Positions 9,165 to 17,365 of a stretch of DNA of 64,000 nt are shown here, in pieces. The first letter of the stretch is position 1; the number at the start of each line of letters is the position of its first letter. The stretch spans positions 1 to 64,000 of the forward strand of contig JAFXBG010000013.1 of the NCBI GenBank assembly GCA_017521925.1, read 5' to 3'. Source of the stretch: Clostridia bacterium. Lineage in GTDB: Bacteria; Bacillota; Clostridia; Oscillospirales; Acutalibacteraceae. The position numbers and the translations under genes are program-made. The notes under the pieces were generated by a model. The model was not told the DNA's origin. It ran no database searches and was given only the letters and a program-made list of their open reading frames with translations.

Positions 9165-10481
9165 CTAAATCTCAGCCAGATTACATATTGTTTTCTTAAA
9201 ATTACCCAACACATTTTTAGCGTCGTGGTTTTTCTTACCGCACTCAAAAGCCTTTTTACCATACTCTGCCACAAGCTCTGGCTTTGAGCAAAGCTCTGTC
9301 AGTTTATCCTCAATATCGTTATAATCCGTAATTACTACAGCAGCATCTTCTTTTATAAGATAATCCACGGGAGCAATTTCTTTACTGCCCAGAGCCAAAA
9401 TACATCTTCCGTTTTTAAAATATTCTGTTATTTTGGTAGAAAAAGAAAGTCTTGCGGCATTGTAATGCCTTTTATCCAAAGACTCAGCAAATACAAGAAT
9501 ATCCGCATCCTGCTGTATTTTATCAAGAGCCTCTTTGTCTACACAACCCTTAAAACTACAACCTGTGCCCTTAAAGACGGTTAAGAATTTATCCGCAGGA
9601 CATCCCGCAGCATATACATCAAAGGTGATTTTTACGCCCATTGCATTTATCTTTGCAACTGCCTCGGCTATTTTCATAAGTGCTTTATCTCTGCCGATAA
9701 TCAGCTTGCCTGCATATACCATTTTAAGGGGAATATTTTCTTTATGAGGAGTATATGAAACCTCTGAAAAATCTATTGCCTTGGTTAATAACTCCGAGTC
9801 TTTTCCAAAAAGTACTTTGCACTCTTCCTGAGTTTTTGGTGCAATAACAAAAAGCTTGTCACAGGATTTGATAAGTTCTATACTGCCCTTTCTTAACCAA
9901 AAACGATGTAAATAAGCAAAAGGATTTTTGCCGCAAATCTTATAGGAAAAATTATCATCTGCCAGAAAACCTACCACAGGCTTTCGTGTACGGTTTATTA
10001 TATACTTCTGAAGCCGTGCCATATACACCACAGGATAAATTGGAACAAACAGAACATCGGGATTCACCTTGTCAATATATTCGTCCAGCTCTTTGGTTTT
10101 CCATTTTCCCAGTAACCACACAATATCTCTGCAAAGGGTCATAAACCAACTGTGATGCCTTGCGGCATATTTATATCTTTTCTGTTCTTCTTTCAGCTCT
10201 TTGCTTTCAGATTCAGACAAAGTATCTGTATTATACACACGGGTCGCTGTTTTTGTGCTGCGTTTAAAAATACTTTTAATAACAGCATTTTCGTTAATAC
10301 GTAAAAACTCATCACAAACCTTTGTAGAGGGCAGACCTGCCCTTGTATATATCTGGGCAAGACGCTTATTGTCCCAACAGGAAAATATCTCAGGCAATGT
10401 TCTGATTGCACTGTCGTCACGCCATACATTGATATTTATAGAAAGCACCTTTGGCAAAGGTTTGTGCTCTGCATTTGACAT
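9165..10481 (-). CDS. Glycosyltransferase family protein
   Basis: The chosen start is the ATG at 10481, preceded by GAGGAG and 10 bp after the stop of the upstream gene; a longer frame to 10541 would overlap that gene. 438 residues. The N-terminal half (FVPIYPVVYMARLQ, FLADDNFSYK) and the C-terminal MVYAGKLIIGRDKAL with later FSTKITEYFKNGRCILA give a GT-B fold resembling family 4 transferases. Its acceptor-side half is less standard than in its neighbours. Inferred role: adding a sugar during exopolysaccharide repeat-unit assembly. Confidence 0.75.
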   Translation of the reverse strand: MSNAEHKPLPKVLSININVWRDDSAIRTLPEIFSCWDNKRLAQIYTRAGLPSTKVCDEFLRINENAVIKSIFKRSTKTATRVYNTDTLSESESKELKEEQKRYKYAARHHSWFMTLCRDIVWLLGKWKTKELDEYIDKVNPDVLFVPIYPVVYMARLQKYIINRTRKPVVGFLADDNFSYKICGKNPFAYLHRFWLRKGSIELIKSCDKLFVIAPKTQEECKVLFGKDSELLTKAIDFSEVSYTPHKENIPLKMVYAGKLIIGRDKALMKIAEAVAKINAMGVKITFDVYAAGCPADKFLTVFKGTGCSFKGCVDKEALDKIQQDADILVFAESLDKRHYNAARLSFSTKITEYFKNGRCILALGSKEIAPVDYLIKEDAAVVITDYNDIEDKLTELCSKPELVAEYGKKAFECGKKNHDAKNVLGNFKKTICNLAEI

Positions 10482-10491
10482 CTTAATCTCC

Positions 10492-12606
10492 TCAGAAATT
10501 TTTACTGCCTGTTTTCTGAACAATCCGGTCAACACAATCACAGATTACCTTGTGATTTTCCTCAAACTGCTCTTTGCTCCATGAGTTTATCTCTTTTTCT
10601 CTTTCGCGTAAAAGAGAAATCTCACGGCTCATATTCTCAACGGGTCTGCTGCCGCTTACCTCGTTACGGAATGTTCTGGAAAGAATAGCACAGGTAGAGC
10701 CCAGTCTCTTATGCTCACCCAGTATGTAGTCGCTCTTAAGCTGACCCTCGCCGATTTTGGCAACACCGCCAAAACCGTATGGAAGTCCTTTTGCCTTGAA
10801 TTTTTCACACAACTTTTCGACCGTACCGTCACACAGAAGCTCAAACATAAATTTCATATTATAGCTTAAGTGCAAGTCATTAAGTCCTATGTACACTTCG
10901 GTTATTCCGTCAAGGCTGAGAATCTCATCTGCATTCTCAACGGCTTCTGCGGTTTCAAACAAAAGCACCGTAGGCACTCTGCCGCCTACACAATTAAGGA
11001 AAAATCTTACCTCGTCGGCAGTTTTGAAATACGGTAGCATAATAATGTCTGCACCGTCATTAATAATTCTGTCAATTTCAGGCTTAAGTCCTTTATGCAC
11101 AGGATTACACCTTACAAGAAGCTGTGCCTTCTTAATAACTGCTCTCAGCTTCTTGACATCATCAAGACCGGAGTGAGACACAACCGTATCCAGATGCCCC
11201 TGACGCTCATATTTTCCTAAAATCTCCAGGTCAAGGAAAATCCTGTCCACACCGGATGCTTCTGCAGTTTTTGCCTGTTCAGGGTCTGCAGTAAGGTACA
11301 TAAACTTCATTTTGCTGTCGTTTTTACCCAACAGCTTGCAATAGTATTCATATATGGTATTCATTCTCATAGTACGCGAAAAATATCTCTCTACTCTTAA
11401 TCTGCCGTTTTCGGCATATGTATTTCTTAATTTATAGTCCTTCATAAGCTCTGTCATTTTATCCAGCAAAGCTTTTTCATCCTTTGAAGGAACAAGTGCA
11501 CCGCTTATGCCTTCTTCAATTACCTCGCTGGGGCCCGGGACATCTGTTGTAATTACAGGTATCTTCATGGCCATAGCCTCCTGAAGCACCATTGAAAAAC
11601 CTTCTCTGTAAGTAGGATGCACCAGAACATCACAGGCAGACATATACTTTACTACCTCAGAAGGATTAACATAATCTGTAAAAATAACACTCTCGTTGCT
11701 TCTTGCCCATTTTATCAGGTCCTCGTCAGGTGAGTGGGTTTTATCTTCCATACCAATAAGCAAAAGCCTGGTGCCTTTTTGTGTATGAACAAGTGCACGA
11801 TAAGCGCCTAGAAGCTCATTAATACCTTTGTCCTTATTCAGTCGTCCGCAAAACCCAAATACAAACTCGTTTTCAGATATTCCGAGTTTTCCCCTTATTT
11901 CCTGATTATAACTTTCTTTTAGGTTGATATCAAAAATATTAAAGTCAACGCCTATTGTACCGCCTTTGCCTACTACTGAAATCTTACTCTCCTTACAAAG
12001 CTTTTCTTTCAGTGCAAACTCTCTGTTTTTACCGCTTACGGCAAAAATATCTGTGGCACCCTTACATATATATTTCTCAATGACTTTTAAAAATCTTCGC
12101 TCAATTCCTTTCACACTGACATAGCGGATACCCCACTGCCCATAAACCCTTACGGGGATTTTTCTGAAATTACGGGCAAGGGTACAGCACAATGCAGCAT
12201 TAGGTGTTGTGTAGTGGATAATATCAAATTCATTTTTTTTGAAAAATCTGTTTAAGGCAGCACCGCCCTTAATAACAGGAAAAACCTTGACACCTCTATC
12301 GATAGGCATCTGCACAACATTTGCAAACTTCTGATGTTTTTCTGCAAAACCTTCATCCATAACACCACAGATAACGGTAACTTCAAAACCATTTGCAGCC
12401 AGAAACTCTGCAAGGTCTGACATAAACCAATCAAAGGTTTTTGAAATAGTTGTAACCATACATATTCTGGTAGGACGCAGTCCTGCGGTGTCTTTGCAAA
12501 TATTTTCTGCAACTTCTGCTTTTGAACGCACTTCGGCTACAGGCTTTTGTATGCTGTTTTCATTATCCCTATTAATGTTTCGGGAATAAGATTCCTGTTT
12601 TGCCAT
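10492..12606 (-). CDS. Fusion: GT4 glycosyltransferase plus HpcH/HpaI aldolase-like domain
   Basis: 704 residues in one uninterrupted frame. Residues 46-428 form a GT4 transferase with the donor motif REGFSMVLQEA (E335 and E343 of EX7E). Residues 433-640 look like an HpcH/HpaI aldolase or citrate-lyase beta-like barrel: LLVRCNP (R499), LLFETAEAVENADEI (E551) and VYIGLNDLHL (D577), the last two matching the metal-binding Glu and Asp of the family. It is the first gene of the operon, with an AAGGCGG site before the ATG. HpcH enzymes make or split 2-oxo acids, so the fusion may couple glycan assembly to a keto-acid substituent or sugar acid; that link is inference. Confidence 0.8.
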   Translation of the reverse strand: MAKQESYSRNINRDNENSIQKPVAEVRSKAEVAENICKDTAGLRPTRICMVTTISKTFDWFMSDLAEFLAANGFEVTVICGVMDEGFAEKHQKFANVVQMPIDRGVKVFPVIKGGAALNRFFKKNEFDIIHYTTPNAALCCTLARNFRKIPVRVYGQWGIRYVSVKGIERRFLKVIEKYICKGATDIFAVSGKNREFALKEKLCKESKISVVGKGGTIGVDFNIFDINLKESYNQEIRGKLGISENEFVFGFCGRLNKDKGINELLGAYRALVHTQKGTRLLLIGMEDKTHSPDEDLIKWARSNESVIFTDYVNPSEVVKYMSACDVLVHPTYREGFSMVLQEAMAMKIPVITTDVPGPSEVIEEGISGALVPSKDEKALLDKMTELMKDYKLRNTYAENGRLRVERYFSRTMRMNTIYEYYCKLLGKNDSKMKFMYLTADPEQAKTAEASGVDRIFLDLEILGKYERQGHLDTVVSHSGLDDVKKLRAVIKKAQLLVRCNPVHKGLKPEIDRIINDGADIIMLPYFKTADEVRFFLNCVGGRVPTVLLFETAEAVENADEILSLDGITEVYIGLNDLHLSYNMKFMFELLCDGTVEKLCEKFKAKGLPYGFGGVAKIGEGQLKSDYILGEHKRLGSTCAILSRTFRNEVSGSRPVENMSREISLLREREKEINSWSKEQFEENHKVICDCVDRIVQKTGSKNF

Positions 12607-12735
12607 AATTGTGCCGCCTTTTTTGTAAATATAACACTTATATTAGATATAAAAATACATATTAATGTTAACATATATTGACATATTTGTAAACCTTTTT
12701 ACGTATATTTTTTGTACATTTTATTACAAAATATA

Positions 12736-12768
12736 AGAGCAGGAAGCTCTGCTCAAGCTTCCTGCTCT
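12736..12768 (-). terminator. Intrinsic terminator downstream of the secreted D-repeat protein gene
   Basis: A 13-bp perfect stem, agagcaggaagct (12736-12748) with its complement at 12756-12768, and a 7-nt loop. In the minus direction it runs into TATATTTTG. Confidence 0.8.
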
Positions 12769-12818
12769 AAAAACTAATTATGTTATTTTACAAAGAATAA
12801 AATTTTGTATCCAAGGTG

Positions 12819-13211
12819 TTATCTGCCTCGTCTGCAAACTCCGCCATTGTCACACAAACCATCGCCGTCTGCATCTGTAAAACCTGTACCTCTGCCTTGT
12901 TTATTACCGCAGCCCTTACCGCAACCTTTATTAAGTCCGCGGTTATCGCAGACTCCATCCTCATCAGCATCAATAAAACCGTTATTTTTATTCTGCACAG
13001 GTTTCTGAGATTCTTCTTTATTATCACAGATACCATCGTTGTCGTCATCAGAATAACCGGCACACTTTGTTTCAGAAATATTATCACAAATACCATTTCT
13101 GTCAGCATCAACGTAACCTGTACCTGCACCGTTTCTTGCGGCAAAAACTCCTACTGTACCTACCGCCAGAAGTAACATCAATGCCAGAATAATAACCAAT
13201 AGCTTTTTCAT
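12819..13211 (-). CDS. Small secreted protein with four D-x-D-x-D-G-x-CDN repeats
   Basis: 130 residues, AGGAGG site before the ATG. Residues 1-24 are a signal peptide ending VFAA. The mature chain carries four copies of a calcium-loop-like motif: YVDADRNGICDN, YSDDDNDGICDN, FIDADEDGVCDN and FTDADGDGLCDN. They are separated by basic or Gly/Cys-rich spacers (GCGKGCGNKQGRG) and the protein ends CRRGR. Acidic DxDxDG loops bind calcium in dockerins, EF hands and thrombospondin type 3 repeats, so extracellular calcium binding is likely. The regularly spaced Cys may form disulfides. No family name can be given; it is followed by its own terminator. Confidence 0.75.
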   Translation of the reverse strand: MKKLLVIILALMLLLAVGTVGVFAARNGAGTGYVDADRNGICDNISETKCAGYSDDDNDGICDNKEESQKPVQNKNNGFIDADEDGVCDNRGLNKGCGKGCGNKQGRGTGFTDADGDGLCDNGGVCRRGR

Positions 13212-13330
13212 AACAAAACCTCCTGAATAAACATATTTTTCTGTCTTAAAACAATATAAAAAAATTCCTCAGATAATCTTCCATCTCTATTATATTTTCA
13301 ACCTGTATTAATGTCAATATATTTATTAAT

Positions 13331-13360
13331 GTTATATAAAAAGCCTCTCTGACATATTAT
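13331..13360 (+). promoter_or_regulatory. Possible sigma-E-type promoter of spoIIID
   Basis: CATATTAT (13353-13360) fits the sigma-E -10 pattern CATAnnnT, and an ATA-containing -35 candidate lies about 16 bp upstream. In Bacillus spoIIID is sigma-E dependent. The match is weak but well placed, about 30 bp before the ATG. Confidence 0.35.
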
Positions 13361-13388
13361 TTACGGAATACTGATTGGAGGCTTCTTT

Positions 13389-13673
13389 ATGAAAGAAATC
13401 GTTGAAGAAAGAGCCGCCCGGCTTGGAGAATACATCGTAGAGCAAAATGCAACGGTACGAGCTGCCGCCGGCAAATTCGGCATAAGCAAATCCACGGTTC
13501 ACAAGGATGTCAGCAAAAGGCTTAAATACATAGATGTTGCTCTTTATCAAAAGGTTAACCTTGTACTGCAGAAAAACAAGTCTGAACGGCACATCAGAGG
13601 CGGAGAAGCCACAAAAAATAAGTATTTAAACCTAAGCTTTAAAGAGAATAAAGGCGATAATCAGCAAAATTAA
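13389..13673 (+). CDS. spoIIID: Sporulation transcriptional regulator SpoIIID
   Basis: 94 residues starting behind GGAGG. Residues 1-80 match SpoIIID: a helix-turn-helix with ATVRAAAGKFGISKSTVHKDVSKRL and the basic RHIRGGEATKNKY segment used for DNA contact. SpoIIID is a mother-cell regulator that tunes sigma-E genes and helps switch on sigma-K. Its presence says the lineage encodes endospore formation. It is monocistronic, between a divergent secreted-protein gene and an aminotransferase gene with its own promoter. Confidence 0.92.
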   Translation: MKEIVEERAARLGEYIVEQNATVRAAAGKFGISKSTVHKDVSKRLKYIDVALYQKVNLVLQKNKSERHIRGGEATKNKYLNLSFKENKGDNQQN

Positions 13674-13692
13674 CAAAGCAGAAAAAAATCTC

Positions 13693-13721
13693 TTTACACC
13701 CTAACTCCTTTGATGTATAAT
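13693..13721 (+). promoter_or_regulatory. Sigma-A promoter of the DegT aminotransferase gene
   Basis: TTTACA (13693-13698), a 17-bp spacer and a perfect TATAAT (13716-13721). The untranslated leader would be about 100 nt. Confidence 0.75.
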
Positions 13722-13830
13722 TACTGTGATATAGTAGGAAATTATACTTTTTTGATATAGAGTAACGCAGATACCGCGTCAGATTTCTTATTTCTGATAT
13801 GTCTGCAATCTCTTTAAAGGAGTTAATATT

Positions 13831-15036
13831 ATGCGAAATATTCCTTTTTCTCCTCCTGATATTACAAAGGCTGAAATAAACGCCGTTGTAGATGTACTTA
13901 AATCAGGTTGGATTACAACAGGTCCCAAAACCAAACTTTTTGAGTCAAAAATTGCTCAGTTCTGTAACACAGAAAAGGCTGTATGCCTTTCTTCTCAGAC
14001 AGCCTGTGCAGAAATGACCTTAAGAATTTTAGGTATCGGTCAGGGTGACGAGGTTATTGTCCCCGCCTATACCTACACAGCTTCTGCATCTATCCTTTAT
14101 CACATCGGTGCAACTCCCGTTATTATAGATTGTGCACCCGGCAGTTATGAAATGGATTATGACAAAATGGAAGCCGCCATCAATGAAAAAACCAAAGCCA
14201 TTATTCCTGTTGACCTTGCAGGTATTATGTGCGACTATGACCGAATTTTCAAAGCAGTTGAAAACAAACGTCACCTTTTCAAACCCGCCAATGAATATCA
14301 GGAAGCTATAGGCAGGGTTATGATTATCTGCGACGGTGCTCATGCTTTCGGTGCAAGCCGTAAGGGTCAGATGTGCGGTGAGGTTGCTGACTTTACAAAT
14401 TTCAGCTTCCATGCTGTTAAGAACCTTACAACAGGCGAAGGCGGTGCTGTAAGCTGGCACAATATAGACGGTGTTGACAATGACGAGCTTTACAAAAAAT
14501 ATATGCTCTTCTCTCTTCACGGCCAGACCAAGGACACCTATGCAAAAAACAAAGGCACAAGCTGGGAATATGACGTAGTTGACACCCAGTACAAATGCAA
14601 TATGCCCGATATTTTAGCGGCTATGGGTTTGGCACAGATGGAAAGATACAAAGGTATTATCGACAGACGCCATGAGCTTATAAAAATGTACAACAATGCC
14701 TTTGCAGATTTGCCTGTTGGCGTGCTTAACCATGCTGACGAAGAGCATCGCAGCAGCGGACACCTTTATATGGTACGTTTCCTGGGTCAGGATTCTGACT
14801 ATCGCAATGCTTTCTTCAAACGTATGGCTCAAAACGGCGTTATCTGTAATGTTCACTTCAAGCCCTTGCCCTTGCTTACTGCATACAAGAGCCGTGGCTT
14901 TGACATAAAGGATTTCCCCAACGCCTTTGATATGTATAAAAACGAACTTACTCTTCCCCTTAACACCACTATGTCTGACGAGGATGCAGAGTACGTTATA
15001 GATATGTTCAGACGCTGCATTGCCCAGCCCTACTAA
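13831..15036 (+). CDS. DegT/DnrJ/EryC1/StrS family PLP aminotransferase
   Basis: 401 residues behind AAAGGAG. It opens with IPFSPPDIT, typical of sugar aminotransferases. PLP-contacting residues are ICDGAHAFG (D168) and the Schiff-base Lys in FHAVKNLTTGEGG (K197). Family members convert a 4-keto (sometimes 3-keto) nucleotide sugar to the amino sugar using glutamate. It likely supplies an amino sugar for surface glycan and may serve the polysaccharide operon 1.2 kb away, though it is transcribed separately. Compared with typical ArnB-like members it has an insert (about 141-160) between the PVDLAG motif and the D168 strand. Confidence 0.88.
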   Translation: MRNIPFSPPDITKAEINAVVDVLKSGWITTGPKTKLFESKIAQFCNTEKAVCLSSQTACAEMTLRILGIGQGDEVIVPAYTYTASASILYHIGATPVIIDCAPGSYEMDYDKMEAAINEKTKAIIPVDLAGIMCDYDRIFKAVENKRHLFKPANEYQEAIGRVMIICDGAHAFGASRKGQMCGEVADFTNFSFHAVKNLTTGEGGAVSWHNIDGVDNDELYKKYMLFSLHGQTKDTYAKNKGTSWEYDVVDTQYKCNMPDILAAMGLAQMERYKGIIDRRHELIKMYNNAFADLPVGVLNHADEEHRSSGHLYMVRFLGQDSDYRNAFFKRMAQNGVICNVHFKPLPLLTAYKSRGFDIKDFPNAFDMYKNELTLPLNTTMSDEDAEYVIDMFRRCIAQPY

Positions 15037-15052
15037 GTTAGATGAACTCTAT

Positions 15053-15083
15053 CCGCCTGACGGGCTGCCGTCGGGCGGTTTTT
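15053..15083 (+). terminator. Intrinsic terminator after the aminotransferase gene
   Basis: Stem ccgcctgacgg (15053-15063) with ccgtcgggcgg (15068-15078), one wobble, then five Ts. Confidence 0.85.
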
Positions 15084-15130
15084 CTTTAAAACAAGTTTTC
15101 ACACAGACATCATATAGTTTTTAATAAATC

Positions 15131-15161
15131 TTAACTTTTATTCTGAAATATATGGTATAAT
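15131..15161 (+). promoter_or_regulatory. Putative promoter of the two-component/HtrA operon
   Basis: TATAAT (15156-15161) is clear. The best upstream hexamer is TTAACT (15131-15136), 19 bp away, and it forms a near-repeat with TTAATA at 15121. Such TTAAC-like direct repeats resemble PhoP-type sites, so autoregulation is possible. Weak -35. Confidence 0.45.
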
Positions 15162-15197
15162 CATATTGAGATGTAAAGGAAAGGAAGGTATAAATCT

Positions 15198-15884
15198 ATG
15201 GGACTTCATAAAATTCTCATTGTTGACGACGACACAAACATCTCTAACCTTTTAAGACTTTATCTTGAAAAAGAAAATTTCACCACAATTACAGCCGAAG
15301 ACGGCGAAAAAGCAATTGAGCTTTTTAAAACTGAAAACCCCGACCTGATTCTTCTGGACATTATGCTTCCAAAGCTTGACGGTTGGCAGGTTTGCCGTGA
15401 AATCCGCAAAAGCTCTGACTGCCCCATTATTATGCTTACAGCCAAAGGCGAAACCTTTGATAAGGTTTTGGGACTTGAGCTTGGTGCTGACGACTACATA
15501 GTAAAACCCTTTGAAACCAAAGAGGTTATTGCAAGGGTACGAGCTGTGCTCAGACGTACCGATTCAGGCGAAGCCAGCGTAGTTAAAGAAATCAAGTGGG
15601 AAAATCTTGATATTAACCTTACAAACTATGAGCTTAAGGTAAACGGAAAAGCGGTTGCCACTCCCCCCAAGGAGCTTGAGCTTTTGTATCACCTTGCGTC
15701 AAATCCCAATAAGATGTTCTCCAGGGACCAGCTTCTGGACGAAGTATGGGGCTTTGATTACTACGGCGACAGCCGTACAGTTGACGTACACATCAAACGT
15801 ATCCGTGAAAAAATCGACGGAGCCTCAGATAAATGGGAACTTTGCACCGTTTGGGGCAGAGGCTACAAGTTTGAAGTGAGATAA
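15198..15884 (+). CDS. OmpR/PhoB-family response regulator
   Basis: 228 residues. The receiver domain (1-120) has the acidic pocket DDD (10-12), phospho-acceptor D54 in LILLDIMLPK and the switch Lys in YIVKPF. The winged-helix DNA-binding domain (about 130-226) ends with VDVHIKRIREKI and TVWGRGYKF. It is followed after one base by its kinase and then by an HtrA protease gene, the layout of PhoPR- or envelope-stress-type systems. The regulon is not known; the protease gene is the obvious candidate target. Confidence 0.9.
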   Translation: MGLHKILIVDDDTNISNLLRLYLEKENFTTITAEDGEKAIELFKTENPDLILLDIMLPKLDGWQVCREIRKSSDCPIIMLTAKGETFDKVLGLELGADDYIVKPFETKEVIARVRAVLRRTDSGEASVVKEIKWENLDINLTNYELKVNGKAVATPPKELELLYHLASNPNKMFSRDQLLDEVWGFDYYGDSRTVDVHIKRIREKIDGASDKWELCTVWGRGYKFEVR

Positions 15885-15885
15885 T

Positions 15886-17364
15886 ATGGCAAACGTAAAG
15901 AACGCACTTAACAAAACCGTCTTCAGGCGGTTTTTGTTCTACAGCATAACAATAGTACTTCTGTGTCTGCTGATAATTACCGTTATTCTGGTTTATCCTG
16001 TAACAGACTACATTGAACGAACAAAAAAAGATACACTTATACAAAGTGCCACAGATGTTTCGTCCTATGTGTCAGAAATTTCAAAAGGAAACCTTCACCC
16101 TTCAAATGAATATGTACACCCCTATCTTGATGCATTAAGCGAATCTATGGGTGCAGATATTTTGCTCTCTGATAAGGACGGACGGATAGTTTTTGTAAGC
16201 TCTGCAGATACTACTCATAAAGAAGGCTCCTACCTGCCTAAGGTTGTAATAAGCGGCCTTAAGGAAAGCACTTTCTTTGCTTATGGCAACATCGGCGGAT
16301 TTTACGACAAAGCTTACTACGTAGCCGCTGCGCCTGTTTTCGACGGTTCGCAAAATATAGTAGGTTACTGTGTAGTTGCTCAGCAAACCGTATGGAGCGA
16401 CGACGCCGTACCATCAATCTTCTTTGTCTTTACTTTGGTTGTGCTATTGTCAGCACTTCTTATTTTCTCGCTGACATCGGTATATGCCTTTAACACCACA
16501 CGCCCCTTAAAACAGATGACAGCCGCCACAAAACGTTTTGCGGCAGGCGACTTTGAAAGCCGTGTGTATGTTAAAAACAAAGATGAAATCGGAGAGCTTG
16601 CCTCCGCTTTTAACGAGATGGCTGACTCCCTTGCATCTATGGAAGGAATAAGGCGAAACTTTGTTGCCAATGTAAGCCACGAGCTTAAAACCCCTATGAC
16701 CACCATTTCAGGTTATATCGACGGTATACTTGACGGTACAATTCCAAAAACCGAACAGGAATATTACCTTACTATTGTATCCGAAGAAACCAAACGTCTT
16801 TCCCGTCTTGTAACTTCAATGATTTCTCTGTCAAAAATCGACTCGGGCGAAATCAAGGTTAACAAAACCTCTTTTGATATTCTTGATGTTATTTTCAGCG
16901 TGCTTCAAAGCTTTGAAAGTAAACTCAGTGAAAAAGAGCTTACAGTAGAAGGACTGGACATTGAAGAAAATATTATGATTTTCGGTGACAGAGACCTTTT
17001 GCATCAGACAATTTACAACCTGGTGGAAAACGCTGTAAAATTCACTGAACAAAAAGGCGTTATCCGCTTTGAATTTGAAAAGAAAGACGGCTTTAGTATA
17101 GTAAGTATCGAAAACAGCGGCAAAGGAATTCTGCCGGAGGATATCCTTTATGTGTTCGATAAATTCTACAAGGCAGATAAATCCAGAAGTTCTGACAAAC
17201 GCAGTATGGGACTGGGGCTTTACATCTGCCGAACTGTTGTGGCACTGCACGGCGGACGAATAACTGCAGATTCAAAACCTGGCGAGTACTGCAGATTTAC
17301 CTTTACTCTCCCCGAACAAAAACGCAGAAAACTCTTAATGGCAGACAGTAAAACGGAGGAATAA
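15886..17364 (+). CDS. Membrane sensor histidine kinase
   Basis: 492 residues. Two transmembrane helices (about 16-38 and 176-200) flank an extracellular sensor domain of about 135 residues. They are followed by HAMP (about 203-255), the H box FVANVSHELKTPMTT (H265), the N box in HQTIYNLVENAVKF, and the G boxes GKGI and GLGLYI. It should autophosphorylate on H265 and pass phosphate to D54 of the upstream regulator. It lies 1 bp after that gene and 1 bp before the protease gene, indicating one transcript. The ligand is unknown. Confidence 0.92.
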   Translation: MANVKNALNKTVFRRFLFYSITIVLLCLLIITVILVYPVTDYIERTKKDTLIQSATDVSSYVSEISKGNLHPSNEYVHPYLDALSESMGADILLSDKDGRIVFVSSADTTHKEGSYLPKVVISGLKESTFFAYGNIGGFYDKAYYVAAAPVFDGSQNIVGYCVVAQQTVWSDDAVPSIFFVFTLVVLLSALLIFSLTSVYAFNTTRPLKQMTAATKRFAAGDFESRVYVKNKDEIGELASAFNEMADSLASMEGIRRNFVANVSHELKTPMTTISGYIDGILDGTIPKTEQEYYLTIVSEETKRLSRLVTSMISLSKIDSGEIKVNKTSFDILDVIFSVLQSFESKLSEKELTVEGLDIEENIMIFGDRDLLHQTIYNLVENAVKFTEQKGVIRFEFEKKDGFSIVSIENSGKGILPEDILYVFDKFYKADKSRSSDKRSMGLGLYICRTVVALHGGRITADSKPGEYCRFTFTLPEQKRRKLLMADSKTEE

Positions 17365-17365
17365 A

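Noticed and set aside
12661-12720. TTGACA on the plus strand at about 12679 as a promoter
   Set aside because: No good -10 at 16-18 bp, and it would point at the terminator of a minus gene.
14029-14520. 163-codon minus-strand frame
   Set aside because: It lies wholly inside the DegT aminotransferase on the opposite strand, with no recognisable domain or ribosome site; shadow of a codon-biased gene.
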